Assembly (NCBI GenBank): GCA_033296885.1
Contig: MU863896.1
Location: 248,001-312,000 of the forward strand
Length of the DNA stretch: 64,000 nucleotides
DNA from: Triangularia verruculosa
Lineage: Eukaryota > Ascomycota > Sordariomycetes > Sordariales > Podosporaceae
Reading direction: 5' to 3'
Shown here piece after piece: positions 52,181-63,702 of the stretch. The notes under the pieces were generated by a model. That model saw only the letters and a program-made list of their open reading frames with translations, was not told the origin of the DNA and did no database searches. The position numbers and the translations under genes are program-made. The first letter of the stretch is position 1; every line of letters starts with the position of its first letter.

Positions 52181-54205
52181 ATGGCCGACTTTGACCTTGG
52201 AGCGTCTTTCATTCCATCCTTGTACAAGCCAGCTGCTCTCTTACCTATTGCCAAACACCGAGAGGCCCTCTTATACCTGATTGAAACCTCACCCGTTACC
52301 ATCGTCGTGGGTCAAACCGGCTCGGGCAAAAGCACGCAGATCCCCCAGTTTCTCGAGCAGGCAGGATGGTGTGCCGACGGCAAGACTATCGGAGTGACAC
52401 AGCCCCGGCGCGTTGCAGCTACCACCGTTGCCATGAGGGTTGCAGAAGAGGTTGGTTGTGAGGTTGGCAAGGAAGTCGGTTTCTCCATTCGCTTTGAGGA
52501 TCTCACCTCAGCCGCTACCAAGATCAAGTTCATGACTGATGGCCTTCTTATTAGGGAGGCACTTGTTGACCCTCTCTTGTCTCGATACTCTGTCATCATG
52601 GTTGACGAAGCCCACGAGCGATCCATCAGTTCGGATATTCTCCTCGGCTTGCTCAAGAAGATCCGCAGAAAAAGACCGGAGCTGAGGATCATCATCAGCA
52701 GCGCTACCCTCCAAGCCGAAGAGTTTCGAGATTTCTTTTCAGAGACCAACGAAGAGGCACCGAAGGATGACAAAGATGCCGCAAAGGTTGCCTCTATCAT
52801 CAGCCTTGAGGGCAGGACCTACCCTATTGACATCTTATACCTGGAGCAGCCAGCTGAAGACTATCTTGAGAAAGCTGTCTCGACAGTTTTCGACATTCAC
52901 GCTAACGAACCAAGAGGCGACATTCTTGTGTTCCTGACTGGCAGAGACGAGATCGAGAAAGCTGTCCAGGCGGTTGCGGAGCGTTCTGCACAGCTCCCCC
53001 CGGGACCAGACTCCCTCCTACCTCTTCCAATGTACGCCGGCTTGTCAACAGAACAGCAGAACTACATTTTTGAAGAAACGCCAGACAACTTCAGGAAGGT
53101 CATATTTTCGACCAATATTTCCGAGGCATCAGTGACGATTGACGGCATTGTCTATGTGGTCGACTCGGGTTTTGTCAAGCTCCGTGCCTATAACCCTCAG
53201 ACTGGCATCGAAAGTCTGACAGCAACACCAGTCTCGAAGGCATCCGCCGCTCAACGGTCGGGACGTGCAGGCCGAACGAAGCCGGGAAAATGCTACCGTC
53301 TCTACACTGAGGAAGCATACCAAGCTCTGCCTGATGCCAACGTCCCCGAGATTCAACGCTCGAACCTGGCACCCTTCGTGCTCCAGCTCAAAGCGCTAGG
53401 AATTGACAATGTCCTCCGGTTCGACTTTCTCACAGCACCACCGGCCGAGCTTATGGTCAGGGCACTTGAATTGCTTTACTCTCTGGGGGCGCTGGACGAG
53501 TACTCCAAGCTGACCAACCCGCTGGGTTTGAGGATGGCCGAGCTGGCTGTCGAGCCTATGATGAGCAAAACTCTGCTGTCGGCCCCGTCTTTTGGCTGTT
53601 TGAGCGAGATATTGACTATTGCAGCCATGACGAGTCTTGGTGGGACAATATGGATTCAGCACGACGGCGAAAAGAAGAAAACCGAGAGCGCGAAGCGGAA
53701 GTTCTCTACTGAAGAAGGGGACCACCTCACTCTTCTCAATGTCTATCAAGCCTTTGTGACCAAAGGGCGAAAGGAGGCGCGTTTCTGCCACGAAAACATG
53801 CTCAACTTCAAGGCTATGTCTCGTGCAGTTAGTATCAGGGCCCAGCTCAAACGATCCATAGAGCGGTTTGGAATCACGGTCGACGAGTCACTGGCAACTG
53901 GCTCGCCCTCATCGCCCGCTGTTGGCTCGACTTCAACAAACAAAGCGGAGCAGATTCGACGTTGTTTGACCTCCGGTTACTTTGCCCACGCCGCAAGGAT
54001 GCAGCCTGACGGATCGTTCAAAAATGTTTCTGGGACAACAGTTCTTCATGCTCATCCAAGTTCGATCATGTTCAACAGAAAGGCGGACTGGGTGATTTTC
54101 CACGAGGTGATGGAGACGGGCGACAAGACTTACATTCGGGACATCACGAAGATTGAGAAGAACTGGCTCTTGGAGTATGCACCCGAGTTTTACAAGACAA
54201 CTTGA
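52181..54205 (+). CDS. DEAH-box RNA helicase, DHX35 type
   Basis: Intronless, 674 aa, starting MADFDLGASFIPSLYKPAAL. Helicase motifs in order: I GQTGSGKST (K50), Ia TQPRRVAA, II DEAH (142-145), III SAT in IIISSATLQAEEF, IV DILVFLTGRDEIE, V NISEASVTIDGI and VI QRSGRAGR (358-365). Winged-helix/ratchet (HA2) and OB regions follow (SLGALDEYSKLTNPLGLRMA; ATSGYFA-like block at RRCLTSGYFAHAARM; then ILFNRKADWV-like MFNRKADWVIFHEV). The N-terminus is short and has no S1 or RS domain, unlike Prp22, and the overall length fits human DHX35 (about 700 aa), which associates with the catalytic spliceosome. Yeast lacks a clear counterpart, while many filamentous fungi keep it. Expected to act in the nucleus on RNA or RNP structures. 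Confidence 0.9.
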   Translation: MADFDLGASFIPSLYKPAALLPIAKHREALLYLIETSPVTIVVGQTGSGKSTQIPQFLEQAGWCADGKTIGVTQPRRVAATTVAMRVAEEVGCEVGKEVGFSIRFEDLTSAATKIKFMTDGLLIREALVDPLLSRYSVIMVDEAHERSISSDILLGLLKKIRRKRPELRIIISSATLQAEEFRDFFSETNEEAPKDDKDAAKVASIISLEGRTYPIDILYLEQPAEDYLEKAVSTVFDIHANEPRGDILVFLTGRDEIEKAVQAVAERSAQLPPGPDSLLPLPMYAGLSTEQQNYIFEETPDNFRKVIFSTNISEASVTIDGIVYVVDSGFVKLRAYNPQTGIESLTATPVSKASAAQRSGRAGRTKPGKCYRLYTEEAYQALPDANVPEIQRSNLAPFVLQLKALGIDNVLRFDFLTAPPAELMVRALELLYSLGALDEYSKLTNPLGLRMAELAVEPMMSKTLLSAPSFGCLSEILTIAAMTSLGGTIWIQHDGEKKKTESAKRKFSTEEGDHLTLLNVYQAFVTKGRKEARFCHENMLNFKAMSRAVSIRAQLKRSIERFGITVDESLATGSPSSPAVGSTSTNKAEQIRRCLTSGYFAHAARMQPDGSFKNVSGTTVLHAHPSSIMFNRKADWVIFHEVMETGDKTYIRDITKIEKNWLLEYAPEFYKTT

Positions 54206-56440
54206 TAGACAGATTGTGGCTTGGGAACGTGAGAACCGAGCGGCGGCCTAGGGAAATCGGACCGAGAAGGTGTGAGACATAACAAATCGGAGGTTTGCTC
54301 CCGACATATGCAGTGCCCGAGCGGGACGAGGGTCTGCGGCTCCGCAAAGAAGGGAGGATAAAGAGGGTTTGTCACCGGCTGGAGGTCTGGAGGTTTGCAC
54401 GTTTGTGGCGCCCGTTGGAAGGGAGCCAATGCAAGTCATTGAGCTGAGACAGCACTCCGTATTGCTTTTTTCTCCCCGTTTCTTTGGATCTCAGATTTTA
54501 GGCCACGATGTTATTCGTAACACTGGTGATACGGTCTGGTGGAGGACGAGGAAGATTGAACAATGAGTAGCACCACTTGGCAATTGAGTTTAAGCTGAGA
54601 TCAAATTTGTATCCCTGTTGAGCGGAACATTGCATCTCATAGAACATTCAAGGTTAAGAAATAGAAGGCAATTGGAAGAAATATCGAACACTGTCTATCT
54701 AGGGATATGTTGTGCAACGGTGATCAATTTGCTTCTCCCAATTCTACAAAAGACCGGACGAACCAAGAAGATGGTTTGTTCTCGCCGGTAGTTACACCAT
54801 GCACATCTCACGTCCCGTGGGCGGATATGCAGATCATGAACATGCGGACGGGTTACGCATAAAGTTTCTTATGCTGGATGTTTTGTATTTTGTTTATTTG
54901 ATTCCTTTTGCGTTCTCTCCGAAGCCCTGATCAGGGAGCAGCAGGGCATGACTCGAGCGCATTCATCTGCCGTATTCGGTTCGCGTGTCTCAGTGCTAGT
55001 GCTCAAGTGAGATATAATCTACGATTCACCCTCCGCAAACCAGAAGAAAGTGTGCATACGCAGCTGCAGCAAACAAAGGGCGTGAGCAGAAAAAAAAAGA
55101 ACTTTGCTGCCGAAGCCATCGTCATGCAGGCTGGCCGTTTCGACCCCCACTAGGTGAGCTCCGGGGAGAGCCGCGCCGGTACGGTTTTCACCTTTTTCCT
55201 AGGGTTTTTCCCCTGAATCCAGGGATCGCTGACACTGGCGAGACGGGCATTCATCTCGGCAAAGTACCGCTCCACTGTGGTTATCAGCCCCGGTACCTGT
55301 CCGATTCCAGGCGGTGACAGATGTTCGTTAGTGAGTCTGGCGAAATTAGCGCCATCTGGGTAGGTGCTCCGTTCCTGCATTAGCACGGGCCTGTAACGCT
55401 GCCATTGGTCTAGAAGGCCCAACGGGGCAGAGGCAGTCCACAGGGCCCCACGATTAGCCGGTGATAAAAATGGAGCAGGATGTCTGTGATTGGCTGATTG
55501 ATGCTCCGCCAGGTGTTGACATCCCAGTTGGAATTTCACCGTCGTGAACCAGGCGCCGTCCCCCTTTTGATTGAGACGAAATTAGCAATTTCTATTCGTC
55601 CGCCGCTCTCGCGAGTTCCCACGACAGCGACGGTGGAAGAGGAGCCCGCAATCCCTTCCCAGGAACCCCCCTTGACGGAGATTTGGGGAGCAGCTGAGCT
55701 GGCAAGCCAGACCTGTTCGTACCGTTGCTTCGTCTCCTTCAGGGCAGGCCTGACCTTGGCGGCGTGAAGCTCAACCCCTTCTGTTCTCCGACCACGTTCG
55801 CTCCCAGTCGTAAATTCTAATCCTAATCACCTCACTTTGGGAACTCTTCTCCCTTTCCGCTCCTTTTGCACCACCCGGACAGAACCTCCTGCTCCTCCCC
55901 CACGGCCAGACGGTCCAACCCAACTTCATCACAGTCGCTTGACGCGTGATCGACCACACTCCTTTACTTTCAGACCGTCTTGCCTCTAGCAGGCGCGCCA
56001 TTCTTTTTCCGCCCTGCTTTGATTGACTGACTGCCTCGCCGCCGACACCACTCTTTTATTCAATTGTTTGCGCCTCACGAATTCTCGACGAGCTTCGGAT
56101 AGATTTTTAGAGCCTTTTGCGCTTGTTTTCTGCTGTTATACCCGTGCCAAGTGACCACATCTGTCGCGCGACTTATCAAGACAATATCAACGTCGGCGTC
56201 GACTGCAACTGGATCACAGCTTTTTGTTTGGGGACTTGGAAGAAGGGATATTCACGACCGATTTCTTGTCATCTCGCTCTCCCGCCACGAATGTTATGAC
56301 AATATAGCTCTGCGCAAACCAGCATTGACGTCTTTTACAACCTCACGCCATTTCAACGCAGATACCAGCTTCTGTTGCCCTTTTCGACCATTCTGCATTT
56401 AAAGATTGTCTAGGAAGGGGGGATCATTTGGGTTGTCATC
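54206..56440. other. Intergenic stretch before the membrane-anchored protein gene
   Basis: About 2.2 kb. The last ~650 bases are pyrimidine-rich and probably hold the promoter and leader of the next gene. A 129-codon minus-strand frame at 55150-55539 has no recognisable domain or start context, so I do not call it. No repeats or RNA genes were recognised. Confidence 0.5.
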
Positions 56441-58911
56441 ATGGAGGGAGGACTTTTAGATGGACAGCTTTACCCTATGGGGCCCAGGGTCCCGGGACTC
56501 GAGAAGCGAGGTATCGCTGCCGAGATGCCCACGCCTATTTCTGGAATCAAGTTCCCTCGCGCCGTTTTGGCAGCGAGAGCCGAGGAGACCGACTGCCCAG
56601 ACCCGCGACTTTGCCAGAAGCCCGTCGGCTCGTCTTCGATGACGCTACCGATCGTTCTTGGAGTGTGGTAAGTAGGGATTGGACGTGAGCCGACGGATGG
56701 TTTTGCTGACGCTTTTTAGCATTCCCTTGGTTGGAGCGATTGGTGTTTTGATTTACCTTCACCGGAGGACGGTCAAGAAGAACAGGGAGGAGGATATGCA
56801 CGATCCTCACAAGTCTTTGGATTTCGGTTTGGGTGCCGAGTTTGCAAAGAAGAACGCCGGGGCTGGCATGCCTACCGGCAATGACCCAGCGCGCTTCAAC
56901 CGCCAGAAGCGCCAGCAGATGTCCATGGACATGAACCTTTCCAGCCCCTATCTTCTCCCGGATGTTGGCCAGTCGCGGGATTCCCTTAGCTCACTGGCCC
57001 GCACTCTCAAGGCAGACGGCGACCCATACAGCCGTAGTGATGCTGGATCGATAAGATCGTTCGCGAACAAGAACGGAGACGCCGTCTCGGTGTACACTCG
57101 CGCTGCCAGTCGCCAGGATGGTCCGCTTTCGCCTCCTCAGAACAGAACCCCTCCTCGTCTGGCCAGCATGGGGCCCAACTCACCCCTTTTCCCACCTACC
57201 CCCAGCCACATGAGGCCACCACAATCACCTCTTCCTGATACCCCCAATACTCCCGGTGCTGCTATCGGCAAGGCCAATTCAGGATGGGAAGAGCAAAACA
57301 TTGGCGTTGCGACGGATGTACCAAATCTTCAGCAGCCCCCCGCTGCGGCCCAAAGAGATGCTCGCAAATCTCCTCTCTCGCCCACTCTCAAGACCAGCGA
57401 TTCCGAGCTCGACCTTGCTCCTCCAGTTAATCCCTTCGAGAAGCCCGAAGCTCAGGAACTTGACACCCCCACCGAACCCACCAGCGTTGGTTTGGGTCTC
57501 ATGCACGGCGAACCCGCTCAGGCCTCAAACAGATCCTCCACCTCGACCGTAAACAGCGAACTCGAGAGCAAAGCGCAACGCGGGCAGCCCGCCCAAGCGC
57601 CTACTCTCATTGAGCCTGAGCGTGCTGAGTTCCACGATTTCGACTTCACTGATATGCCCAGGATGCCCCGGTCGCCTTCGCCCGATGGTCGTAAAGAACA
57701 GCAGCTCGATGTGGATGAGCCCAGAGGCCGCAATATGCAGAGAACGTCACACTTGTATGAGCAGAAGCAAGAGGGGCCCGCGAATGGTCTGGGTGTCCCA
57801 ATGGGCGATAACCGCCGTCTTTCAGTTGGTTTCCGTCCTCTGCCACCAGATGAGATCACAGAATCAGAGGATCCAGAGTACAGAGCCAACCGCATCAGAT
57901 CTTTCTACAAGGAGTACTTTGAGGATTCCTCTGCCGACAGACCACCAATGCCACCCATGCCCCAGAACATTCCGGCTCAGCATCAGCAGAAGCGCCCTGG
58001 CCCACCGCAGAATGGAGGCTACTATGATGATTACGCCGCGGATGCTCCTTACTTCGATCCTGCCTCAAACTCCTTCATCATGCCATACGCCCAACCTGTT
58101 TCTCGCCGCGCCATGACACCACCACCATCCGGACAGAGATTCCCCGGCCCAAGAGGTCCCGGTGGTCCAAGGGGTCCCGGCCCCAGAGGACCTCCTGGAC
58201 CTCCTGGTCTCCGCGGCCCTCCTAGACCGGGCTCCTCCGTTTCCAACCAGATCGGTGGCCCATCCCGCCCCGGGTCCGCAATGTCCAGTGCCTATGGCCG
58301 TGCCCGTGCTGGATCGACCATGTCCGGCGGCCGCTTCGGCGGCAACGGCGGCAACAGGACACCCGTTCCTCCCCCGATGGACCTCAACACTTTGCCAACA
58401 CCCTCAATGATGAAGGATGACGCTTTCTCCATCCTGAACGCGGCCGACTTTGCCCCGCCCGAGACGTATGCTTCTCGCGCCCGCGGCAGATCTCAGAGCC
58501 CGGCAGGCGAGCGCCGGCCATACGAGAGGAAGGTCGCAGCGCACTCGCCGTTGGTGAATGCCTTTGAAGAGCTCGCCGCCCTCCCCAGCCCGTAAGTTTC
58601 TGTCTCAGTCTCTAACATGCCACGAACGAAAATACTAACCGCCATTTTTTTTTTCTAGCCACGACCTCCGCAAGTCAAGCACCTTCACCGGCCTCGACTT
58701 TGCCCCTCCCCGCAAGTTTGTCAATGAAGACTCGGCCCGCAGCGACGCCGGCTCCATCCGCAGCAACCGAAGCGGCCTGTCCAACGTGCACGCCCAAGCC
58801 ATCAGGAACGGCGCCGGCCGCGTGAGCAAGCTGCCCGGCGATCAAATCTTCACCCCAGATGCCTTGGCTCAGACGTTGAAGCCTACGTGGGGACTGCGTG
58901 ACAAGATGTAA
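56441..58911 (+). CDS. Single-pass membrane protein with long disordered cytoplasmic tail (Skg6/Tos2-like layout)
   Basis: Exons: 56441-56667, 56720-58591 and 58659-58911, giving 783 aa; both introns fit consensus. The N-terminus (1-68) lacks a cleavable signal but has two cysteines (C52, C58). One transmembrane helix spans about 69-90 (LPIVLGVCIPLVGAIGVLIY), followed directly by a basic stop-transfer stretch (LHRRTVKKNREED) and the word HKSLDFGLG. The remaining ~690 residues are disordered, Ser/Pro-rich, with a Gly-Pro-rich collagen-like stretch at about 550-580 (GPRGPGGPRGPGPRGPPG). The last ~85 residues (SSTFTGLDFAPPRKF to WGLRDKM) look conserved-type rather than random. This matches fungal polarity-type anchors such as yeast Skg6/Tos2; the assignment rests on layout, not on a confirmed domain hit. 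Confidence 0.8.
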
Positions 58912-59742
58912 AAAAAAATGATGGTGTAATTTTCTCTTTACCAATCATGCTTTCATTAACATCTCCTGCTTGCAAAAAAAAAAAGGGCTGGGTCCTCTCG
59001 GTCGTCATTTGATATGCACACATCTTCCGCGTTTGATCAAGGCTACGACAATGATTTGATAATCTTGTTTGCCTTGTTTTCTGGCATATTATTCACCGGT
59101 GTCATGTCATTTTGTTTCTCACTCTCTGTCTCTCTCTCAAAGCATATCCATCATGCGCGAGCGTTGTTAGGAGGTATTTATGGGAGAAAAAAGGTGTCAA
59201 ATAGGGGGGAGGCGTTAAAACTACTATTACTACACTTCTTTTTTTTTTACACATTTGAAAACTTGGCTTTGTGTCTGTGTGTGTAGTTGGCTTGGCTATA
59301 TTTTATCTGTTTGTAGTAGAAAGGGGGGGCAAGGGATAACTTTTTTTGTTAGAATAGTAGGGCGAGATGAGGGAAAGATGTTTTACTTTTGAAAGAAGGG
59401 GAGAAGAGATGGGGGTAGGATGAAAGAGACCATTGTATGTCTAATTATTTTTGTTCACAAAAAGCCTTACATCTATCTATCTATATATAAATTCGACCAA
59501 CAATAACGTATATACTTTCCATCATCATCAGTTTAACACATCTTGATCTTGTCGTTTAGAGCACATGTACATTCTGATAGAATACTAATAATTTACTCTT
59601 CGTTGTCTCTCGCACAAAACCATTACTATCTTGATACTTTTATCATCCCTCATGACAACAACAACAATAACAACCCCATCATTAAGCCTCGCGTCCGCTC
59701 CGTATCCTACAAAAACTCTCCATCCACAACCAGTCTGTGCAA
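58912..59742. other. Convergent 3' intergenic stretch
   Basis: T-rich, with several homopolymer runs, between two genes whose stops face each other. No gene is supported. Confidence 0.6.
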
Positions 59743-60848
59743 TCAACCCCTTAGCCAACTCCCCACCCCCAAAACAAACACCACAAGCAGCACATCCCCC
59801 CTCACCCTCCCCACAACCTTCGCATACCTAATCCCCATCTCCACCCTCCCCTTCAACGGCTGCGGCAAAAATCCCAACAACCCCCCCATCACCCCTCCAG
59901 TCTGCTCTCCACCCCCACCCTGCCGACTCTCCAAAATAAACCTCGTCGTAAACAGCAATATCTCCGCCGTGGCAAACCCCCAAACAAAATTCTGCTTGGC
60001 CTGGTTCTCCTCCGGGGATTGAAACATCGCCGCTCCGGACTCAGCAAGTTGCGATTTATCCCTATCAAGCTTCGATCCTGTGAAGGGGGTCGACAAGAGG
60101 AGGTACACCCCCAGCGACAGCGCAATCAGCGTGTGAAGAACCTTGAACAACCCGGGGGTCTTGGACGGCGGGCCCTCGGGTTGCTGTTGCTGCTCTTGAG
60201 CTTGCTGCCCAGGCCTACCGGGAAACCCTCCCATCCCAGCTAACCCAGCAAATGGATTAGGAGGGACACCACCACCACCCGGGGCGGAACCACCTGCACC
60301 ACCAAGCATCTGCATCATCATCGCCATCATCGGATCTTCTTCTTCTTCTTTTCCTCCTCCAATCCCAACCCCAGGGGTGGCGCCCGGCCCATCAAACCCA
60401 AGCATCATCTGCCGAAGTGCTTGCTCATTGACATCGACATTGTCGACAGGAGGTGGTGGTATCCTATTCGTCGTCGCCGGACGGTAAAAGTGTTCAGAGG
60501 CGGAAATATCGACTTCTTCCGGGTCGGCATGGGCGGAGGGGACCGAGGAGGTGGTTGTTGCGGCGGAGATTACGGATGGTGCAGCAGCAGCAGCAGCAGT
60601 TGTAGTCGGGAGGTCTTATCATCAACCATCAACCAATGTTAGTGACACCACAGACAGAGTAGAGGAAAAAAAAAAAAAGGACGTCACAAACCCCTCTGCA
60701 CACCACCCCCCAACCCGGTAATCTTGTTCAACCTCGACTCAGCCCCCGCCTTGATCTTTGCCTCGCGCTTGGCCTTGCGGAGGGCGGCCTGGTGGGCTGC
60801 GCGCGCAGAGGCGGCTTCTTCTTCTGGGGTTAGTTGCTGCTGCGTCAT
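59743..60848 (-). CDS. get2: Get2-like subunit of the GET tail-anchored protein insertion complex
   Basis: Exons are 60692-60848 and 59743-60614, with a 77-nt intron (GTTTGT donor, GATAAG acceptor), giving 342 aa. The cytosolic N-terminus has a positively charged cluster (RKAKREAKIKAGAESRLNKI, residues 24-43), the feature by which yeast Get2 captures Get3. A long, variable Ala/Gly/Pro/Gln-rich linker follows. Three hydrophobic segments lie near 207-228, 262-282 and 321-339 (LFKVLHTLIALSLGVYLLLS; FVWGFATAEILLFTTRFIL; LLVVFVLGVGSWL). This order is that of fungal Get2, the ER receptor for tail-anchored proteins delivered by Get3. Sequence conservation in the family is low, so the call rests mostly on charge pattern and topology. 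A (GCA)6 run encodes poly-Ala in the linker. Confidence 0.8.
60581..60598 (+). repeat. (GCA)6 trinucleotide repeat
   Basis: Six perfect GCA units lie inside the Get2-like gene; on the minus strand they encode part of a poly-Ala run in the linker. Confidence 0.9.
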
Positions 60849-61558
60849 CTCTTTGTGCTGGAATCAATTGGACGCAAGTTGTGCTTGATAATCTATTCAA
60901 GTGGTAGTTGAAGTGGGTTTAGAAAGTAATCATCAAGAGACGGGTGGTGGTGGTGGTGGTTGCGACTGGAAAAAGCCTTTGGAACAAAAAAGAAACCTGG
61001 TGTGACGTCGCTCGCTCGCTGCGGCAAGCTGCTTGCTGGAAAGACGTGGCACGCGCGGTATCAGGTGGAGTAGGTGAGCTGTCTCTTTCAGCCTTGTGGG
61101 TGGTAGCGTAGCTGCTAACTGCTGGGTGGGAAATTCCTTATCTTATCAGTAGTGGACTTGCCTGCCGGGAGAAGACTGCCCCCTTTCTGGTATGGTAGGA
61201 CCGACTGCTTCATGATTTCGGTTCATGACGGTTTGCTTTCTTTTCAAGGTAACATATATCTTTTCTCATTTCGTATACAATATGGTACATCCATGTCTAT
61301 AAAACTTCAACAACATCGACAAGAACACTCGTCCTCACTCACTTCATGACATGCTCTAGTATGCTATCAATAAAACACCACCCCTTTCTCAATGCTGATG
61401 CAGCCGTATATCATGCAACACACAAAACAAAAGCAACCCAAACTCCACGCTATGTGCAACCTGTACTGTTTTATGCCCCGAAGCCATGCAATGCGTGTCG
61501 AAAACAAGAACTGGAAGAAAACATATCATCCCCCTTTTTTTAGTGACCTCCTCATATA
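60849..61558. other. Promoter of the Get2-like gene and 3' flank of the transporter gene
   Basis: About 700 bases with no supported gene. The left part upstream of the start at 60848 has GGT-repeat and pyrimidine-biased stretches; the right part is AT-rich. Confidence 0.55.
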
Positions 61559-61810
61559 TCAACCCTTCATACCCTCATAAACCCTCCCCATCCTATTCTC
61601 CCTCTCCATCCTCTGCTCCCTCGCCCATCTCACCCCCCTAAAACTCCCCACATCCGACCTGGCCGAGAAAACCGAGCTATCACTCCCTCCTCTCTCTCTC
61701 CCATCAGACCCCACCGAAAAGATCGAACTGACACTCCCAACCCTGGCCCTTCCAACCGCAGCATAATCAGCACCAGGACCACTCCCAGAAACACTCAGAA
61801 GACGAGCCCT
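61559..61810 (-). other. In-frame coding-like extension after the transporter's TAG stop
   Basis: Immediately after the TAG at 61811-61813 the same frame continues for 83 sense codons to a TGA at 61559-61561. The translation looks like a real C-terminal tail: two near-repeats (SSIFSVGSDG and SSVFSARSDV), then a charged amphipathic end (RWAREQRMERENRMGRVYEG). Possible explanations are stop-codon readthrough, a recent nonsense change or sequencing error, or an unrecognised intron that removes the TAG. One 72-nt candidate runs from GTTGCT to CTAGAG and keeps the frame, but its splice sites are poor. Confidence 0.6.
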
Positions 61811-63702
61811 CTAGTCCGTCTCCTGACCCTGTTCCTGCTGGTGGCCTCTCCTTCCCTCGCCATCCTTTGGCCATAGCAACTCCCTCCTCCACAAGCAGAC
61901 AATCATCCTCGCCACAACCAACCCCCAGACAATCACTATCCCCCCAGCGAGTACACAACCAAAGATTTTCAGCCCTTCGCTCCCGAGAGCCATGCCAATG
62001 CTCTCCGTCGCTGTGACGAGCGCAGTGTTGGGAAACACAAAGCTGAACCATGTCATCTGGAACTTGAAGTTCTCCTTCTTCTCCGGGCGGACATACTTCC
62101 ACAAGCTGCCCACTGATACCAAGAAGAACCAGATCGACAGCCCCCAGAGCCACAGCCCAGTCATATAAGACATCACCCTCAGGATCTCGGCCGAGAGCGT
62201 GTGGTCGGAAGGGAAGATCTCCGGTGCCAAAGTGCCCAGGGATACCAAACCAGCAGCGGTGAAACCTGCTGGACCGATGGAAATAAAAACACCAGGACGT
62301 TGATGATCGCGGGGGAGCTTCTGCGTCATAAGGCGGTAGAGGAACGAGGCCGAGATCATAAACGCAATCAAGAAGCCAGTTCCTTGGGTTGTCAAGCTTG
62401 CTAGGGATATGGCAATCGGGTGGAGGTTGCTGATCCGGTTGGAGATAGAGGCTGAGAAGATCAGGTTCGCGGCCATGGGAGCGGTCAATAGCAGGGGGTA
62501 GGCGGGGAAGACCCAGACCGGAGTCATGGTGTGAATCGGGAAAACCCTGGAGAGTAAGGTTAGTAAAAACAAGACAAGGAAATTTAGGGAAGTGAACATA
62601 CTGAGTGGACCAAAGAGTCAAGTAAAGGCCGGCAGATGACACGGTGCTCAAGCCCAAGTAGACCCAGAAGAGTGCCTCCAGCAAAGAAAGAAGCCAGGGA
62701 CCGACGTGAGGGACTCCATACTGAGCCGTCGTGATGAGAATCGTGGCCATCGAAACAATCTGCCCTCACCATTAGTACCCAGAGCCACCGTTCCAAAGGG
62801 TATGTTCCACGACATATGCAGGGGAGGAAACAAGAAATGGTGTGTTACACAGCCACTCTTCAAGGGCCGACTCAGGACAACAAGTAAAATACTCACGATG
62901 GAAGAAATAAACAACGACTCCATCTGGTCCGTGAACGACTCGACGAAGCTTCCCGGCCGCCAGTGGAACCGCAACGATATTAATACACAGTTCAAGATGA
63001 ACAAGCAGATGTTGAGAAAGTAAAAGAAGAGACCGATGCCGGTGAGCCAGTGCGATTCGTAGGGTATCGAATGAAGAACGTTGGCCACCCCGCCAGTTGC
63101 CTAGACATTCGTGTCAGCTAACATGCTACGACAGAAAGGAAAAGTCGACATACCATAGTCATTGTGAACCAGTTCCATTGTACACAGCAAATACGATCCT
63201 TGATGCTCACTTTCCCATTCCTATACTTGGCTTCCCCCGCTCCGGCTCGGTTCATCATCCCCTCCAAGCTATCCGGCGCCGAGAACTCCAAGTGCTGCGC
63301 ATGGGTATACACGGTCGAGGTCGAGGTACTTGTCGGTCCATTCCCATGATAGCCCGGCCGGTTTCGATAGTACGAAGAAAACCCTCCTTGCCCTGGGGCA
63401 GGGTTATAATGTGGTGGTTCAAACTCATCTGGCGACTCATACCCTATACTTCCCATCCGTGGCAGCGGTGGTCGCTGTTGAATTTGATGAGCAGGCCGAT
63501 TGGGGTTGGCGTTGACGGTAACATTTTGGGTGTGGACCGACAGATGGCCAATGTTTTGTTGCGGCGGCAATGTTATCGTAGGTGGTGCAAGTGTAGGTGT
63601 AGGTGTAGATGTACGTGTGGGTTGCTGTGAGGGTGGCGGCGATGGGTCGCTCAACGCTGCTGCAAGGCTGGAGGAGCCACGGGAAATTCCTGGGACGGCC
63701 AT
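61811..63702 (-). CDS. TDT-family anion transporter (malate/sulfite permease type)
   Basis: Exons: 63154-63702, 62897-63100, 62602-62759 and 61811-62546, giving 548 aa to the first stop. Introns are GTATGT/GTGAGT types with CAG or TAG acceptors. Residues 1-165 are a disordered Pro/Ser/Thr/Gln-rich extension, unusual for the family. The TDT core starts at RICCVQWNWFTMTMATGGVA and shows about ten hydrophobic segments, including PVWVFPAYPLLLTAPMAANL and WFSFVFPNTALVTAT. Known members are Mae1 (malate) and Ssu1 (sulfite); the FVFPN word leans towards the C4-dicarboxylate group, but the substrate cannot be fixed. Expected in the plasma membrane. The start at 63702 is chosen, though an in-frame one lies 78 bases upstream. 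An 83-codon open extension follows the stop in the same frame, so the true C-terminus may be longer. Confidence 0.85.

Noticed and set aside
55150..55539. 129-codon minus-strand frame
   Set aside because: No recognisable domain, no supporting exon on either side; left uncalled though it could be a small orphan gene.
61767..62750. 327-codon minus-strand frame over the transporter
   Set aside because: It reads the main transporter exon out of frame; the spliced frame with TDT signatures is the real one.
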